Origin: Undaria pinnatifida
Taxonomy: Eukaryota; Sar; Phaeophyceae; Laminariales; Alariaceae
Assembly: GCA_012845835.1 (NCBI GenBank)
Contig: JABAKD010000004.1
Span: 6,243,765-6,307,764 of the forward strand
Reading direction: 5' to 3'
DNA length: 64,000 nt
Shown piece after piece: positions 1-15,400 of the stretch. Each line of letters begins with the position of its first letter. Position 1 is the first letter of the stretch. The position numbers and the translations under genes are program-made. A model generated the notes under the pieces. That model was given only the letters and a program-made list of their open reading frames with translations, was not told the DNA's origin and did no database searches.

Positions 1-350
1 GGGCTGGGCATGCGTTAGGTTGTCATGTTCGTCAGTTTCAACACAATGATCATGTGCTTTCTACCCAACTAAATTGGATATGCTGCAAACATCCTATTGA
101 GGATTTTGGTGGGTTGTGCTATATAACCAACACAACTTACACTTTGATATTTGATAGCCCAATCACGTCAGCATTGATCTCCGGGACCCCCCCTCGCCAA
201 AGACATCTATCTAGGAACACGCCATCATTACCATCCATAATATTCCCCGTCGCGTTCGTTCGGTGTGAATGGGTGGTCTGGTGAGTAGTGCTCTACAACC
301 AACACTCGCCCTCTTATCATCGCACTCTGGCAGAGGTATCGTGGAATCAC

Positions 351-472
351 CTTGGCATGGCTTCTATCACCGCAGGGGGAAGGGGGTCACTCGCGATGCT
401 GTCCAGCTCGATGTCCAACAGACGGTGCCCCGACGAGATTGACGCCGCCAGCCGGAGATAGTGAGATACCAA
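351..472 (-). CDS. CFAP54: CFAP54 exon 50, last exon in window (40 codons + 2 nt)
   Basis: Acceptor AACTTAGAG|TTG, donor GCCAAG|GTGATT, phase 0 in and 2 out. LVSHYLRLAASISSGHRLLD, then DPLPPAVIEAMP: the helix-plus-LPP pattern found after the GGHD block. The codon is left open, so the gene continues past position 1. Confidence 0.82.
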
Positions 473-3400
473 CTCTAAGTTGTGCTGGATGGCCGGTCAG
501 AATAGGAAAAAGAAGTGAGTCGAATTAGAGGAGTACTGAACATGATATTAAATATATCAGTCATTTTCGGGATCTAAGAAAACGATATTGGGGCCTCTAG
601 CTGGAGGTGGTGCGGGACTATGTCCAAGTTGAGCTGGATGGCCGGTTAGGCTCGGGGAAGGAAAAGGGGTCGGATAACAGGTATTATAGCGGGGAGATAA
701 CAAATTAATAAACACATTTGTTCCGGGATTCAGGGCGACGACGATAATATATGGGAGCTAGTGTAGTTACTTGGTTGAACATTGGGTACTCAGTTAAGGA
801 TTTTTATAAATTAGTTACTTCCGGGAAATGGAGGAGGCGGTGTTGAGGCCACTGGGGGGAGGTGCGAGATCAGCTTCAGCTTGTGCCGGATGGCTAGTTG
901 GATTCAGGGAAAGGAAGAGGGTTGCGTCGGAGGTATCATGTCTTCACGATGCGGGGAAGGGGAAGGGGTCAGGTTGGAGGTATGTGGTGTGATTGGGAAG
1001 AAATGAGTTACTGCCCACATCTACACGTCTTAACGCAGCAGAAGCACGGGGTCGGCATCGCTGCACACCTGACTTGCTCGTAGATGTTCCCAGATCGGCG
1101 ACAAAGAGAGAAACAAGGGTTTATTATACCGTCGTCCCTGATGCGTCGTGTTCGATGGAGATATACGTACAGCAGACCACTAAAATAAACAGACATGCTT
1201 TCACAGACTATAAAGTCGGGGATGTGGGAATACCCCAGCCGCCGCAAGTACAGCAAGCGATTTCGTCAAATTTACTACGGCCCGATTTCAACATATTGCA
1301 CATTTTTTATGTTAAGGATTTTTATGTTGATAAGGAATAGATTACACCGATAGGTGAAATTCAAAGACGTGGGGAAGGGATGTTGGGAAGTGGTAGAGGG
1401 TAATAATAGAGATACCACTGCTTTACAGAAGGATGCTCGAATTCTATCGGAACGGCATCGTCTACGCTATGTAGTCGGAGGGGAGTAATAATAACATAGG
1501 AGCACCCTCAAGGCACTGCCTGAACGAAAAACAAATTTGGACTGCGGACAATGCTAAATAGATTTTAAGCGATAATTAGTAGTTGCTCAGGTGAGGGGCC
1601 CTTCATTCATAACCATAATGGTATTGGTCAAAATGTGCTACGAACCCCTAATTGTTTCGCGCATTCAGCGACCACATGGCCGTACCTTTAAGGCATCCAC
1701 GTTGGCACAGTTGACGTGATCCCCTTGGGTGCCTTCACCCCTCACATCCGAAAATGCATGAAGCATAACAAGCTCCAGGCAAGCGTCTCCCATGATCCTC
1801 CAATCGTGCCCCCCCCGGCTAAAAGACACGCGTAAAGCAGCCGTCAGCGCCGACGCCGTTGCCTCTTCCAAGGCGTACAGGAAACCCTCAGGAAGAGGCG
1901 CTTTCCTGTCGGGGTTGCCCTCCGCGACGCGAGGTATTCGCAGGGTTCGAAGGCGGCGTAGTCGGATTTTTCCGATAAGGAGGAGGAGGTGGGCTCGCAC
2001 TGCCGGATGCGGACTGGCCACGTGTCGCATTAACGCCTGAAATGAGGTGGGACAGAGGGACGCTGTTAATCAATGGCGCCCGCGTGGTATTCTTGTGCCG
2101 ATGACTTGAAACACCCTATCACACACAGCTACAGATTATTGCGTTTCGACCAAATTCTGGACCTCACAGCCGAGGGGTCATATATACTATGACAACACTC
2201 GTGAAGGTGAGTGCGGTCTGGTCACGCCCTGGTTAAACAGTTATTGTTTATGATTTTTACGAATAATCCCACATATCATGGACAAGATCTTCGATATTCG
2301 CGTTCATACACGAACGGCTCTAACCTTCCTTCCAGAGGGAGCGGCATAACTCGATTAGTGTATCATTCGAACTTCCTCGTTACTGTCAGCGATTTTGTGG
2401 CTGGAGAGGGAGCGTTTGCCGCCAATGCTAGTGCAGTGTACGACAGACGCATGCTTCGGCAATGGGGCAACACATTTTTTCTACACTCTCCGTTTGAGAA
2501 GCTCTATCCTCTATCCTTGTGCTGGTGTAGATAACAATGACAATACCGCCCGGGGAACAATCCCATGGCCTAGGTATACAACGATCAGACTTGTACAACA
2601 CGAAAAAGGAAGTCCATCGAGATGGGATATTTTAAAAGTCTCATTAAGGTGTCCCGTCCATCATAAATGGTCTGGCCAAAAAATCTTTCGTACCCCCATT
2701 GTAGAACGTGTTTGCACCTGCGGTAATTCTGGCTTTTCTCGTTGAACTGGGCGTTGTGGCACGTTTTTCTCTCTAACACCGTGTTCTTTGTTACTCATGA
2801 TGCGACAAGGACCTCTTCAACTTTAGCAACCGTCAGAGTGCCGTGATTCTCTGAACTTTCTTACCGCCTTCCGTTCCGAGTCTACATCATTAACAATCTA
2901 CTTGGGGAGTCAACACTCAGATTCCAGTTGGATTAGCTTCCCGGCATTCATGCTGTATCCCAGAAGTCAACACAGATGTGTGTGTTCATCACCACATTGA
3001 TCCGCTCTCTGTACTCGACGACAACCATGACATCCCGTGTCCGCGCCGATTTTTACCCCTGGCACAATCTACGTGGTCATAATTCGGGACATCTATGTAT
3101 TGCTGTGTGTTGGCGCATTCGGCGGTTACATACATGACTAAGGCGACCGCGTCTGGATTTTTGACGTGGATTACCCTTGTAGTGGACAGGTCTTACACGA
3201 CGTGACCGGCAACATCTGACTCACCGCTGCCTCTTCGGCCATGTTAGAAGCCATCGACAGCCAATCCCCCTCGCCGCTTGTTCCTGGCAGCCCGGATCCT
3301 CCTGTACCCCCAGCATTATTTTCTTCCTCATCCTCGGACGCCTCTTCGCTTCCCTGTCCTCGCACGGTATTGTGGAGTCCGAGATCCTCCACAACTTCCA

Positions 3401-6400
3401 GCAAAGATAACCTAGTATCTCCCGAAATATTTTCACGTCATAAGCAATACGCCATGCAGTAGTTTACCGCTTGTTGAGTAAGGTAACATGTACCGGCAGG
3501 TGTCAAATGGCAGAAGCTGCCCCGAAGGGACAAAAGAAAAACTTAAAAAAACTCTGGTACGCAGTACTTACTTCAACAATCCGTTTCGGTCATGGAGAAC
3601 ATTCTTCACCCCTTTAGAGCCCCCAATCCCCTCCCTGTACTAAATCCAAGTAATTTTGTCCCCAAAACGGGTTTCCAGTGGTAAAGGGGTTAAGAAGCAT
3701 CAAGCCACAGAGACTTTACCAAAGACGTCCACGCGAATAATTGGATCTCGCACCCTCTTAGCTCTTCAATATGTGGAGGGACGCGCGCGCCTTGCATGTG
3801 TGTAGACTACATCTAGTCTAGTTGTGAAAATGTAAAGATACAGTAGTGGCCTCTCTATGTTGCCGGTGTGTGCCAGCCAGAAATACCGCCCCTGTATGTA
3901 GCAGGAGCCGGCCCTATTACTCTACTGCCAATATTGGCTGTTCCCACCTGTACGGAACGATTTGACAGGCACCATTGCGGGCAACCGGCACTAATCAACC
4001 AGCACTACGGAGGGACCTCTACTGCTGTGCCTGGTATATGCCAATCTTCCCAAGAACCGAGGGAGTTATTCGCATGGGCCAATATAGCAGAGAAATAATT
4101 ATTTAAAGCAGCAACAAGACCGTCTTATATAGTGAACCCTTGTTATGGTTCTGAGTGGGTGCATGGTCGTCGAACTTCAGTCTCACCTCACATCCAGATG
4201 CAGCCGAAGTGCGGACACGTTTACAGAAGAATTTTCTAACAGTCTTACAATCCTACCATGATTTGAATTTCGTGGTAACAACATGGCCTCCTTACACAGT
4301 GAAAACCGTATTTCGAATGAGTGGTGCAAGAACGTCTGTCCCACCTCACAGCCAGGAGCAGCCGAAGCGTTGGCAAGTGCAAGTTGACAAGAGAAGACGG
4401 CGCGGTTTCGTCCAGCTCATCTACCGGTGCGAGCCCATACGCAACCTTGCCAGGCAAGTCACGAGGCAGATCCCCGAACGATGTGCCGAGAGCTTGTAGC
4501 AAGCTTGGCTGGGCGTCTGTCGAGCGTATCATGGGTCCAATGACAGCAGTAATGCGTCGTGAGCTATAAGCTATACTTTATTTCCACGTTACTTTATGTC
4601 TTCCCTTATGTGGCTGCTGCTTGACGGATATCGGTAGGCAACAGGCCATGAAAGAAACGATACGTAGTGAGCCATAGCGTTTCGTTGCAATATACATCAT
4701 GCTGTTGCAGCCTGCAATTAGGTATTTTTCATGGATATCGCAGGGCATCCTCACCGCAGCTTAAACCAGGGTTACAAGTGAAGATGCCGGCAGACAACAC
4801 TTCCCCCCTTGACAAACAACAACTCTGTTTTTCTGCCTGCGCTGCAACAACGCTACTAGGTTTTAGTGCGAAACACGCGGCTTTGCACCCTTGACAGCGC
4901 ACGTCCCCTTTGCTTGACATATCTTGTGACATATTTGGCTACAAGGGCGCTGTCAGCTGTCAGTGATTGGATGATGGGATCGTAATCGTCCGCCGAGGGG
5001 TCAAGATATATTGCATGATCTGAAGCCGACGACACATTGTGCCTCTAGCGCCCGATGATGCATGGGCCTAAGCCCAAAATGTTACCATCTGTGTGCGTTT
5101 GCCTGCTATAGGATTGTTTTCGAAGACTTTGTGAACCGGCCATGCATTGTGCCCTTGCGCCCTATTATGCATGCTAGGTAGGTCTGATAGCAAATACTGC
5201 CGTCTGCTATACTTGTTTGCTTGTGTGCTGCAGCGTAGTGTACAACAGCATCGGGCGATTTCCGTGCAAGCCTCTCCAGTGCACATAGTGCTGTACAGTG
5301 CCGCTAATGTAGTTCAAGGGAAGTCCGACACTTGAGTTCGGTTTTGCAGTAATAGCTATTAAGAATGCACACTGGTCGTCTTCGCACCGACACTTTGTAT
5401 CCTTACGGGCAGATACATGTCGGAGGGATACCCAACCTACACAGATAGATATTTCTACAATACAGCAGTATCAGATAACTTTTTTTTTTTTTTTTTCCAT
5501 CCTCCGGCGGATGGGGAAAAATAAAGCTTTAGCTCACCACACTTCCACGTATTTTCATACGCGTCGTGTGTCGATTGAACTCAGTTGCTTTCGCAGCCCA
5601 ACGCTAGCTGGCGCACCCTTCGGGTCCCATTGTAGGTATAGCGTAAGCTGCCCCTAGCAGTGGTCTTCGTTACAACCCCGGCAGCGCAAGCTGCCGTTGT
5701 ATACGGATGCGTTTGTATGTAACGTCAACTTCTGTTGCTGCTATTGTCGCATTAGACTATATCAGCGCCAAAATCTAGTTCGTGATCACAGGACAGGCTC
5801 TGATAACTCTGAACTAAAACAAACGGGCAAAACACTTGCATGGGATCGACGCGTCTCGTTCACTTCAGTGTCTCGCCTTCTTCCATGACGTTGTTTTCCC
5901 GGGATACGTAGGTCAGAGTCCCAGTGCCTATCCACCCCAGTCCGTGGGCAGCCGAGAGTAATGTTGAGTCTGCCAGGCGGAGTGCTTCCATCGACTCCAA
6001 CAACAGCTGCATTGTCTGATTCTCCTCCCCATCCCCATGCACCAAGCTCTGCTGTCGACGAATCTGTAATCGTTGGTGAAACGGTTGAGGGCCCAATGGT
6101 AAGGCAGGAAGCAACCAAAACAACCAATACCGCACGATATCCAACAAGAAACATCACCGCTAGGTGCTGGCCTGACTAACAGCGGTAGTGCTTATTGTGC
6201 AGTCTTACATCCCTATGGCAACATGCGCTCGCCTTTCTACACAATGCTCCCGGCACTGCCCACTGCCTACCAGGGACTAGATCACGCTTTTGACAATCAT
6301 GCCTTCGTGATCCCTCGGGGAAAACGAGAGGTTAGTAAAACCCGTTGTGTTGGGGATGCATGAGCGCCGTTCGCTCTTCGCTAAGCAGAACGTGACCGCG

Positions 6401-9400
6401 TGGTCAAAACAAAGTGTACGCGTGGTATTCCCGGTGTCGCTTGTCAGCACTAAACCTCCCGTTTCGGAAATGTGCACATGTTCCCTACTCCTGATACGAC
6501 TCGCCACGCATGACCATCTCGGACGCAAAATACCTGGTGGCTATACAGCACGGCCTACTAACCACTGAGTCGAGTGCGCGCACTGGAGAACAATACGCAT
6601 GGCTATGATAGTATGTTCCTAGATACTTGTCCAGTGGTAAGGCGAGGTCCCTAGAGATCAATGCTAACGAGATTGTGGTGCTATGAGCTCTAAATAATAT
6701 ATTTTTGTGACACCTGGTATAGCATTATCCATTAGACGACAAATTCGTCTGGTAGTAGTGCCTAGTGCAATATGCAATCAGTAGAAATTGGTGCTGATTT
6801 TATTGCCTTATCTTTCCGTCCAGAGTGTTGTACGTCAATCGTGAATCTTACGGTACAGATTCGTCCCCAATGGCAACTACTTTGAGCAGAGTCCAAAGCG
6901 ATCGGAGCCGATTTTATCACCTTCGCCAGAAGTCTCAAGACCGCCGCAAGATCAAGGGCAGATGCGTCAGTAGACTGATACTCAGAGATCAGGGCATGGC
7001 AGTCGGTCACCGCTTGCTCCAGCTTGCCCTCTGCCACGAACGCCTACGTTGCGGGGTTTGGGAACAAACAGTCCAGCGTCAACGGGGTGGCCACATCAGA
7101 GATTGGCCCATTCTGGGCGAACCTTCAACCAAAGTACGTGCATGCAAAGCTGTCATTATATGCGCATACATTTGCAGAGAAGAACTTCCAACCGGGGATT
7201 CTACATATATGCGTAGCATTCATTCAAGACGCATACAATCTCAGAGACTTGCGCTTGTTGGCCGGAGCTCACGGCCTATACACAGTGGCGGTTGCTATTT
7301 TGGATTTCGGTTTCTGCCGCACCAATATCGGTTGCCGTAATCGTTGACTATATATGAGGATACACGAAATGTCATCTAATTATTGATATTTTGTCGACGT
7401 TGTCGCTTTGTTCGGCATTTGCTCACCGAACCGCAAGCTATGTTCATCGCTAACAGTGGGGATGGACCCCTCAAAAACTTGCCAAATGTTCGACCGTTTG
7501 TTTTACCATTGCACAACTGTTGTTACTCTAATTCAAATAGTTCATCCCGATACAGTGGGGGTTTCGGTTCTAAAGGAGGTAACGACATACCATGGGAGGG
7601 TATAATCACGTAATCGCCGACTGATTCTTGGTTTATGGAGACAAAAACGCACATCGCACCTGTGCTCTCAGTCGTCGTAGACGGTTACAAAGTACAACTT
7701 CACCCACAGCCCTTGCTTCATCGATACCGCTTCGAATCTGAAATTTTGCGTCCACAGTTCGACCCTGCAAACGAGGCATGCCGGTGGCACAACCATGAGG
7801 TTAATTGAGGAGGCCTAGATACACGTTTTTCCGTTTGTGTTGTATTCGTCTACACCTTCACTGTATATTTCTAGTGAATGTTGGATAGGATGAGGCCTCC
7901 TGGTCCAGTGGGTGATCCTACGCCCGTGGCATATTCCCGCGCCAAGCTCAGATTTAGCGCGGTGAGTGCTCACTAAATCCCACATCCTGAGAATTTACGG
8001 GCTTACGGTTGGGTTCTATCTATGGTGCTGCAGATGAAGCAGCATTATCATCCAGCCTGGGAGTTAGTGGACAGGCTGGATACCTTAAAGAAGAGTGGTT
8101 CAAGGAATCAGCGGGTGGAGAACCCTTCGTTTCTCCCATCAAGGGCGAGCTTGATGAGGGTTGAGCGAGTCCACATGTCCCAAAAACGACGAGAATGCTC
8201 TTCTCCTGTTTTCTCACGCAAACACAAGGTTTTGCCAGGCGAGAGGGCGGACTTCTTGTTGGTGCAAGCTGACCTTCGCACATTTAGGCACCCCTAATGC
8301 CAGACCTCCTAAGTGCCTACTAGGTGCTCTTCACGCATACATTGCAAAACCCGAGAGGGCGTTACGACACGGGTTCATCTATTTTTTCTGAAGGTTCTTA
8401 CTCGAGGAGTTCTGCAACTCACACAAGATCTGACATACAGCGGAAGTGACGGTCCAACCCGAAGAACAACCCCATGGCCTACGTATATAGCGAATAATAC
8501 TGTACATTTCAATTGGCATTCCAACGGCATCGGATAGTTGTCCAGTCCGACAGACCCGCCAGTCAGAAGCAGTTTGCCCCCGAAAGCTCTACGTACCCGT
8601 ATCGCCGCCCGCGTCTCTTCACGAATAAATCGAAAAACCTATTAATAGACTTGTTCCCCATGCCCTAACCTGTAAAAGGGCGACCACGGCCAGATCGTGC
8701 CGCAGCTCTAACCATGCATTGATGACCTTCCACGGCTGCCTTTGCTCGCCACCGAAAACGACCGAAATACGTTTTTCCGCACCCCGGGTAGTGCTGTCGT
8801 CGTCGCTGCTGTTCTCCGCCGTTAATCGTGCCACAGGCGCTGTTGAGGAGCCATAACCTCCGAGCCCGTGCCGCAGGAGAACAGCTAGACCCCGTGACGC
8901 GTGGTGTCGACAAACCTGTGTTTTTGGATGGTTCAGGGTGTAAGCGGTATCACGATATTGTATTGCTGTGAAACGTTACTCATGTTTGAGCTGAGGCTCC
9001 TCAATTTGGGAGCTTAAGGCCTCCCCCAAAAACTGATTCGGAGAAAATTAAAACTGCTAGCGCATGAAAAATCCCATGGCCTAGGTACACAACGAGAATC
9101 ACGCAAAAACAAATGGCGTATTTCCGACGATTTTGGGTTAAGGAGTGTCTTAAGTCATTTAGAAACCATTTTCGACGAGAAGCGATAAGTCTATCGTAGC
9201 TCGCATCGCGTGTGAGTTACGAACGGACCAATGGGTACCATACAGGCGGCGTGGCGTATGCGGTCGCCAGCGTTTGTTGATGGCCTAGTCAGGCGCACAG
9301 AGGTGCAAATAATATAACGCCATTGTGATTTTTGTGAAACATGGACATGTTTGCGTTGAAACCGTTTGTGCAGCTATCGTACAGGCCGCGTGACGCATGG

Positions 9401-12400
9401 GTTCGAGACAACTATGTCGCTAGCGGGGTCTGGATGTAAAGAGATATACGAAATATCACGGTATTGTCGTTTTGTTAGATGCTACCAGGTACTTGTTTTT
9501 GAGTGGTGACAGTTTGAAAGAGCATCATGCAGGCCGCGTGACACACGGTGTCAGCAGTTCTATGTTGGTGACTGAGTCACGATGTAAAAAGTAACAGCAC
9601 ATTTCACCTTATTGTGCTTGCGCCGAACATGACTAATTTTACGTTTGATAGTTTTTGAGGGCATAATACGTGTTCATGTACTTTAAGGGGTTCAGAAACA
9701 CACGTGGCAGCGCTAGTTCAGAAAAATCTGCCAATATGCAACGGTGAACACATCTAAGTTGACGAGGTATGAGTCACGATGATAGCACCGAAACGGAGCG
9801 GCCTACGTAGATGACGCATGCCTGGATACGGGTGCATATATTTTTTCCTCGACTCCCCACCTCAGGAGCACTAAACCCCATCCAAAACCTGACCTGGAGA
9901 AAACATAAAAGTACAACCCGTTGACCGATCCTATGGCTATGTAGCGAATCACATAGTGTAGCACGAAATGGTGTTAGCATTGGGTGATGCCTCGATTGAG
10001 GAGCTCTGTCAGCAACCCAAATATTTTCTAAGCGTGGTAACCCTATCTTGTCACGTGTCAGAGGCTGTGCACATGAACCCCACAGCCATATGCAGGAACC
10101 AGACGCCGAAATATCTGCAGGGCGATGTGATGCATTAGGGAACAGGGCACGACAGGGGTCTGGCTTTGGGGGTTCTGGCTAAGAAACCGCTGCATTAGGG
10201 CCCCGACCGGGTGCCACAGCCACCCACCCTCAGTTTGCCATCAAGCAACGCCAGCCGCCCCCTTAAGAGAAGGGCGTCTGCCGCCATCGGAGAAGCCCAG
10301 TCGTCCACCCCCCCCGGCGCCGTCGTCGCGATTAGTGCTGCCGCGGCTGCAACTCCCGCAGCTTTGACTTCACTGTCTACACTGTCCCCGCCGGAAGATG
10401 ATTGGGTTCCGGACTTGCCCGACCGACCACTGGCGACGGTTCCTCCTGACGTTGCGGCGATTGCTACTGGCGAGATACGCTTCAGGATCACCTGGAACGC
10501 GTAGCGTATATAATGTTAGTTCGGGTTCTTGCGAAAGCGAGACATTGAGGTTGAAGAGCGCCGCCCACGTTCGCCCAATCTTGTTCGCTCTATGGTGATG
10601 ATTCTGACTGCCTCTGACCGTTCGGGATAGTGTTCTCTGTTGCCTACTCATCTGCGTGATAGAGCTCAATGCAGGTGCTCTCGAGCCTTGCCCACTGTTA
10701 CACATGCCCGAAGTGGAATACACTGCGTCCCCCGTTTGATAAATATATAATTTACAGTCAACCCTCTAACAGACCCAGGCTACGGTAGGGGGGTCCCCTT
10801 TTGGGCCTTTTATTTCAGTGGCCAGGGGTCACTCGCGCCAGTAACCCCTTTGTTCCTATACGATCTTATGTTTTCTTCATGTTTTACATTGACCAAATTA
10901 ATCCGCAATGCAAAGGTGATCTAGGCTGCGCCGAAACAAGTTCCTAAACCATCTTCATCCGTGGGGTACAGAGCCACTCGTGCGAGTGGCTCAAACACAC
11001 CAGTGAAAATGGGGGTACCCCCCCTACCGTAGCCTTGGTCAACATGTTAATACATCTTTACAACCAACACTCCTACATATATCTGTTACCTACGACAACT
11101 AAACTTTAAGGGCATTTATCCGCCTGATCTTGTCTATATACTACACAAAAAGTGAGTGCATACATAGTTTATGGGGATATTTCATCACCTGAAGTACTTC
11201 ACCCAAAATGCAGTCCGCCGCGTCCCGCACGCGTCTCAGGACGGCGTCCTGGCCGCCGTCTCCTTTACTCCCTTCTGGTGCCGCGGGGTCCTCGGTTACA
11301 CTGGGGACAGCGTTGCAATTGGCAAGGGCCAAGAGCAAGCGTGCCCGAGCACGAGCTACGCAGCATGCTTCATTCTCTCCATGCAACTCCCCCAGGGTAG
11401 GGTCGACTCCGAAGAGCCCACGCTTCAATATCCGCACGTGCCTGCTATTCGAAATTGACGCGGTAGACTTCAGTCTGTGAATTGCTGATTGGTAGTTTCG
11501 TTGCACCCGGGTCTTTAGTAGCTGCTGGCAGGGCGGTAGCGAATATTTAACTGGACAGAGGATAGTAGTGATGTGTGTTTTGCGTCGTGTCATACCTAGT
11601 ACCAAGGAGAGTCGACAGAGTTTGCGATACAACAGATGCACGAAGACGAGGATCCTCTTTGGATACGTGCTAGGCAACAAAATTATGCCTTGAAGCAAGC
11701 CTGGGTCCAGGTACATGATACTTACTGCCGTACTCCTCTACCTAAAGTGTGCTTGGCTCACTCGAAACATGCCCCTGGTGAGATGACTATAGAGCCTTTA
11801 AAGAATAGCGACAAGGAGGAGACTGGGGTAAATCAGTCGGAAAAAGTGAGGTTTATCCAGTCGATAGACGCTTTAGGACCCATTTTCAGACTGTAGGGTA
11901 ACCTGGATAATGTTCAACTTGGCTCCAGCTGGTCGGCCGGATCGCTTCCGCTTTGCTGCGCTTCGACCGCTTGCCGGACTTATGCAAAACGCTGCCCCTA
12001 TGGCAGCCTATAAAGAGGCGACGCGTGTGAAGCATCTGTAGGTCGTTTTTCCGACGATACTTTTAGGATGTGCTTTGGACGGCAGTTCTCTGAGATGTAT
12101 TCCATCATAGCCGTGAAAATGATTCTTCGCTGTGATGAAGCTGCCCAAGGGTGTACTCGCCCGCTATACGGGTGTAGACGGTGAAGTTGATCAAGTCTGA
12201 CGGCCATAGGCGAGGCACTTCTCGGTTGCCAAGAGTTACGGAAATCGCAAGGGCTGAAGTAAGAGCATTTGCCAGAAGGATTCGTCCGGGTGCTAAACAG
12301 AAGAAAAATGGTGTCGATCAAAGACTAAGGCTATAACGGCCTCAAAACAAGTGTATAAAAAATATTTCATAGACGTCAGCCGTGAGTTCGACGAATTTCA

Positions 12401-15400
12401 GGTCAATACTCATTTTTGCAAGCTGCGTTGTTGGTACTTATAATATACTATATGGGTGAGTTTTTATTGGGAGGGGTCCTAGTTTTTGTCTACCATAATG
12501 ACGTTGCGCCTTTTCTCTCCGCTCCTACTCGTTACCAAAGAGTTGTTTCACGAGCAGGTAACAAGCACAATGAACCCTTTTGGGACCATAGAAGGGAAAT
12601 ATGACGAAAGGCCATGGCGAATTGTCAGTAACAGCCACACAAAGCAACGGGGGTTGCCAGACAGGTTAAAGGATGATGTTAGTAATGTCGAACTCCAATG
12701 CAGGGAGTTAAGGCAAACATGCGTGACATGCGCTTAGGTATGGACCAGGATGATGCCGCTCCATATAAATATTTGGTTTATACCTCTTAAAGGATCCCAA
12801 AATGGTCAACTTGACACCGGACTAATCGTTCTTCGCCGTGTTAGAACCCACCTCGACACACCAGCTCCGTTTCCGGCGCGGGCCTCGGCCAGTGCACCAG
12901 GATTACCGTCTGTTAAACCAGCGTCGCCAATCAGCCATGATACGGCAGCCGCATTGTCGGGGTGGGCCAGGGGTAGGCTGTTGTGGAAAGGAGCAAACCC
13001 GTAAAACGGGAGGCCGCTCTTGGCCAGCTGTTACAGAACAACGCATTTGGCATCATAGATGGGCGTTTGCAAAGCCACGATTTTAAAACGCACTGTTCTG
13101 AACCGGGGGTGGAGCGTAACATCGCACTTGGTTTCAGTACGGTGTAGAGGCCAAGGCTGCGGTGGGAGGGGTACCTCGTTTCACTACTGGATTTGAGCCT
13201 ATCGCACGAGTGACTCTGTACCTCACTGACGAAAAGACGTTACGCGATTTTCTTGGCGCAGCGTAGCTAACCGTTGCATTGGGGGATCATATCACAAAAT
13301 TGTAACGGTGCGGGAGCTTAAGACCCCAAAATAATCAGGGGGTCACTCGTGCGATTAACCCCGAGCCACTGGTAGGAAAGCTCCCAAACGTGACCCCTCT
13401 GCCATGGCCTTTGCCTTGAACCAGACATACACTGTATGTCAAGAGAAACATATATAAAGCGCGTCCTAACTCGAAGTTGGTTTGGGAGTGATCACAACTC
13501 AAGACTTTAAGCGATCACGCACCGCCCTGCCGTCGTCGTCAGCCGCATATGACTCGCTCGCGGTTGCGGCGGTGGACCCGTTCTTCCCTCTCCCCTGCTC
13601 CCCTTTTTTGTCTTTCGACCCCTTCTTCGCTTTTGCATCCGGCTTTCCTTTTCCTTCCGACGCAGCTGGCGAAGCGGTACTGTCGTCGTCATCTCCTAGG
13701 CCGGATGCACGCCTACTAGTTGATATCGCAGCAAAGTGTGTTTAACATAGAACGTTACATACAAACACGATAAATGGGTGGAAAGGGCTAGTTGTCGTTT
13801 CAACTTACTTCCACATCCGAACGCGATGATACAATAATCCATCTTGTGTTCAAGCGTAATGGCATCGGGTGTCGTGCGAATGCGCATATGCATATATACC
13901 AGGCTGGAAATATCGTGGGGGTGAATTCTTTTATCGGTAAATATGGTTGTACTGACGAGGTACTGTACCATCAAAGATGCGACTTCATACCTATGGTTAG
14001 GCTACTACTGAGGACATGTTGATGTTCGGGTGCTATTCTGCAAGGAAGGCTTTCAGAACAAAACGAAACAGCGACATAATGACAGTCCACCGCAGTGCTG
14101 CATTCATAACGCTATTGCCAACCACGTAAGGCAGGAATAGGATCAAATGAGACTTATTGGCCCAGTCGGTGGTTCTACACCCGGGATATGCTTCCACGCC
14201 AACCCCACATTTGGCGTCGTATATGCATAGTACATCCCCGGTCCACACATTTGGCGAGACTCAGACGCGGACGGTGGCTATTGCTAAAGATAGAAAGCAG
14301 TGGCACCACGTCGGCGGCCAATGAAATATCCGGCGGAAACGCATTTACCCAGGTAACATGCAAGAGAGCACACGACATAGTTCTTTCGGATGCCGATTTC
14401 GCCAGTCAGCGGTATCGGGTTCATCGCCTGTCGCAAGGCCTGACAACCAAGAATATTGTAGTTCAGCCATGTCGAATAAACATCTGGTCAAGCGAGAACA
14501 CCAGTTGTACTGATATCCATATTTGCGTCAGCACACTTCAGCATTGCCAAGTTGACACGCACCCCTGGTTCTATGAGTAGTACGACATGCATGCCACGAA
14601 GAAATATGAAGGTCTTTCGAGATCGCTGAAGCCGGATCAAATACCCGCTGCAGCCGATCAAAAGCAACGCCGGTGAGGTTTTGTTCGACCAGTCACAACG
14701 GCGCACACAGTGATGACGATTGCCAATGGCCTGCTTCGTGAGTTCTTTACGACAGAATACACCACATAAATATTGCTATTGGTGCCACCGAATGTGTCCG
14801 GTAGTTCTTTTTTTTTTTCACGTTTGCCATCTAACGAATCATACGCAAGGGGGTGGTTAAATTTAACCACTTCATATTAGCTCAACATATTTGTTATTCT
14901 CCGTTTTCGACGATGGCGATATGGAAACATGGCGCCTACCTGCGACCGGCGTAGTCGCCTGTTGTTTTTGGTGTGCTTCTTCCAGAAAGCACCCCCGCCA
15001 AAGCCGATGTCGCCTCTGCAGGGAGCCCGGCTTCCGCCAAGCACTCCACCCGCGCCAACCTCACTCGGGCAAGCTGGAGGGGGTCTAATGTTACCCTTGA
15101 TGCAACCTTCAGGAAGCAGACGTGCGAGAGGAAAGGACCCGTAGCTGACGCTCCCATCAACTCAGCACTCTACGCCACGCGCGTTTAACGTATACACTTC
15201 GCTCGGTCTCAGCATTCTATGCCACGCGGGTTTAGCGTATGCATTTCGCCATAGCTACGCTGAATAACTGATATTGGTTAGCATGTCGTTAAGAGGTTGA
15301 CACATTACATGCCATCCCCGGGTTTCCGGCTGTTGTAACAGGTGGCTAGTGATTGATCTGAACAACAACTCCAAATGTCATCACAAGTTACCCAACTGGG

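Noticed and set aside
6825-7340. 171-codon plus-strand frame
   Set aside because: Overlaps exon 45 antisense; Arg/His/Ser-rich, no motif.
8020-8283. Minus-strand frame between exons 44 and 45
   Set aside because: Exons 44 and 45 join directly in phase and in family sequence (LLQ to AFVAEGKLEQA), leaving no room for an extra exon.
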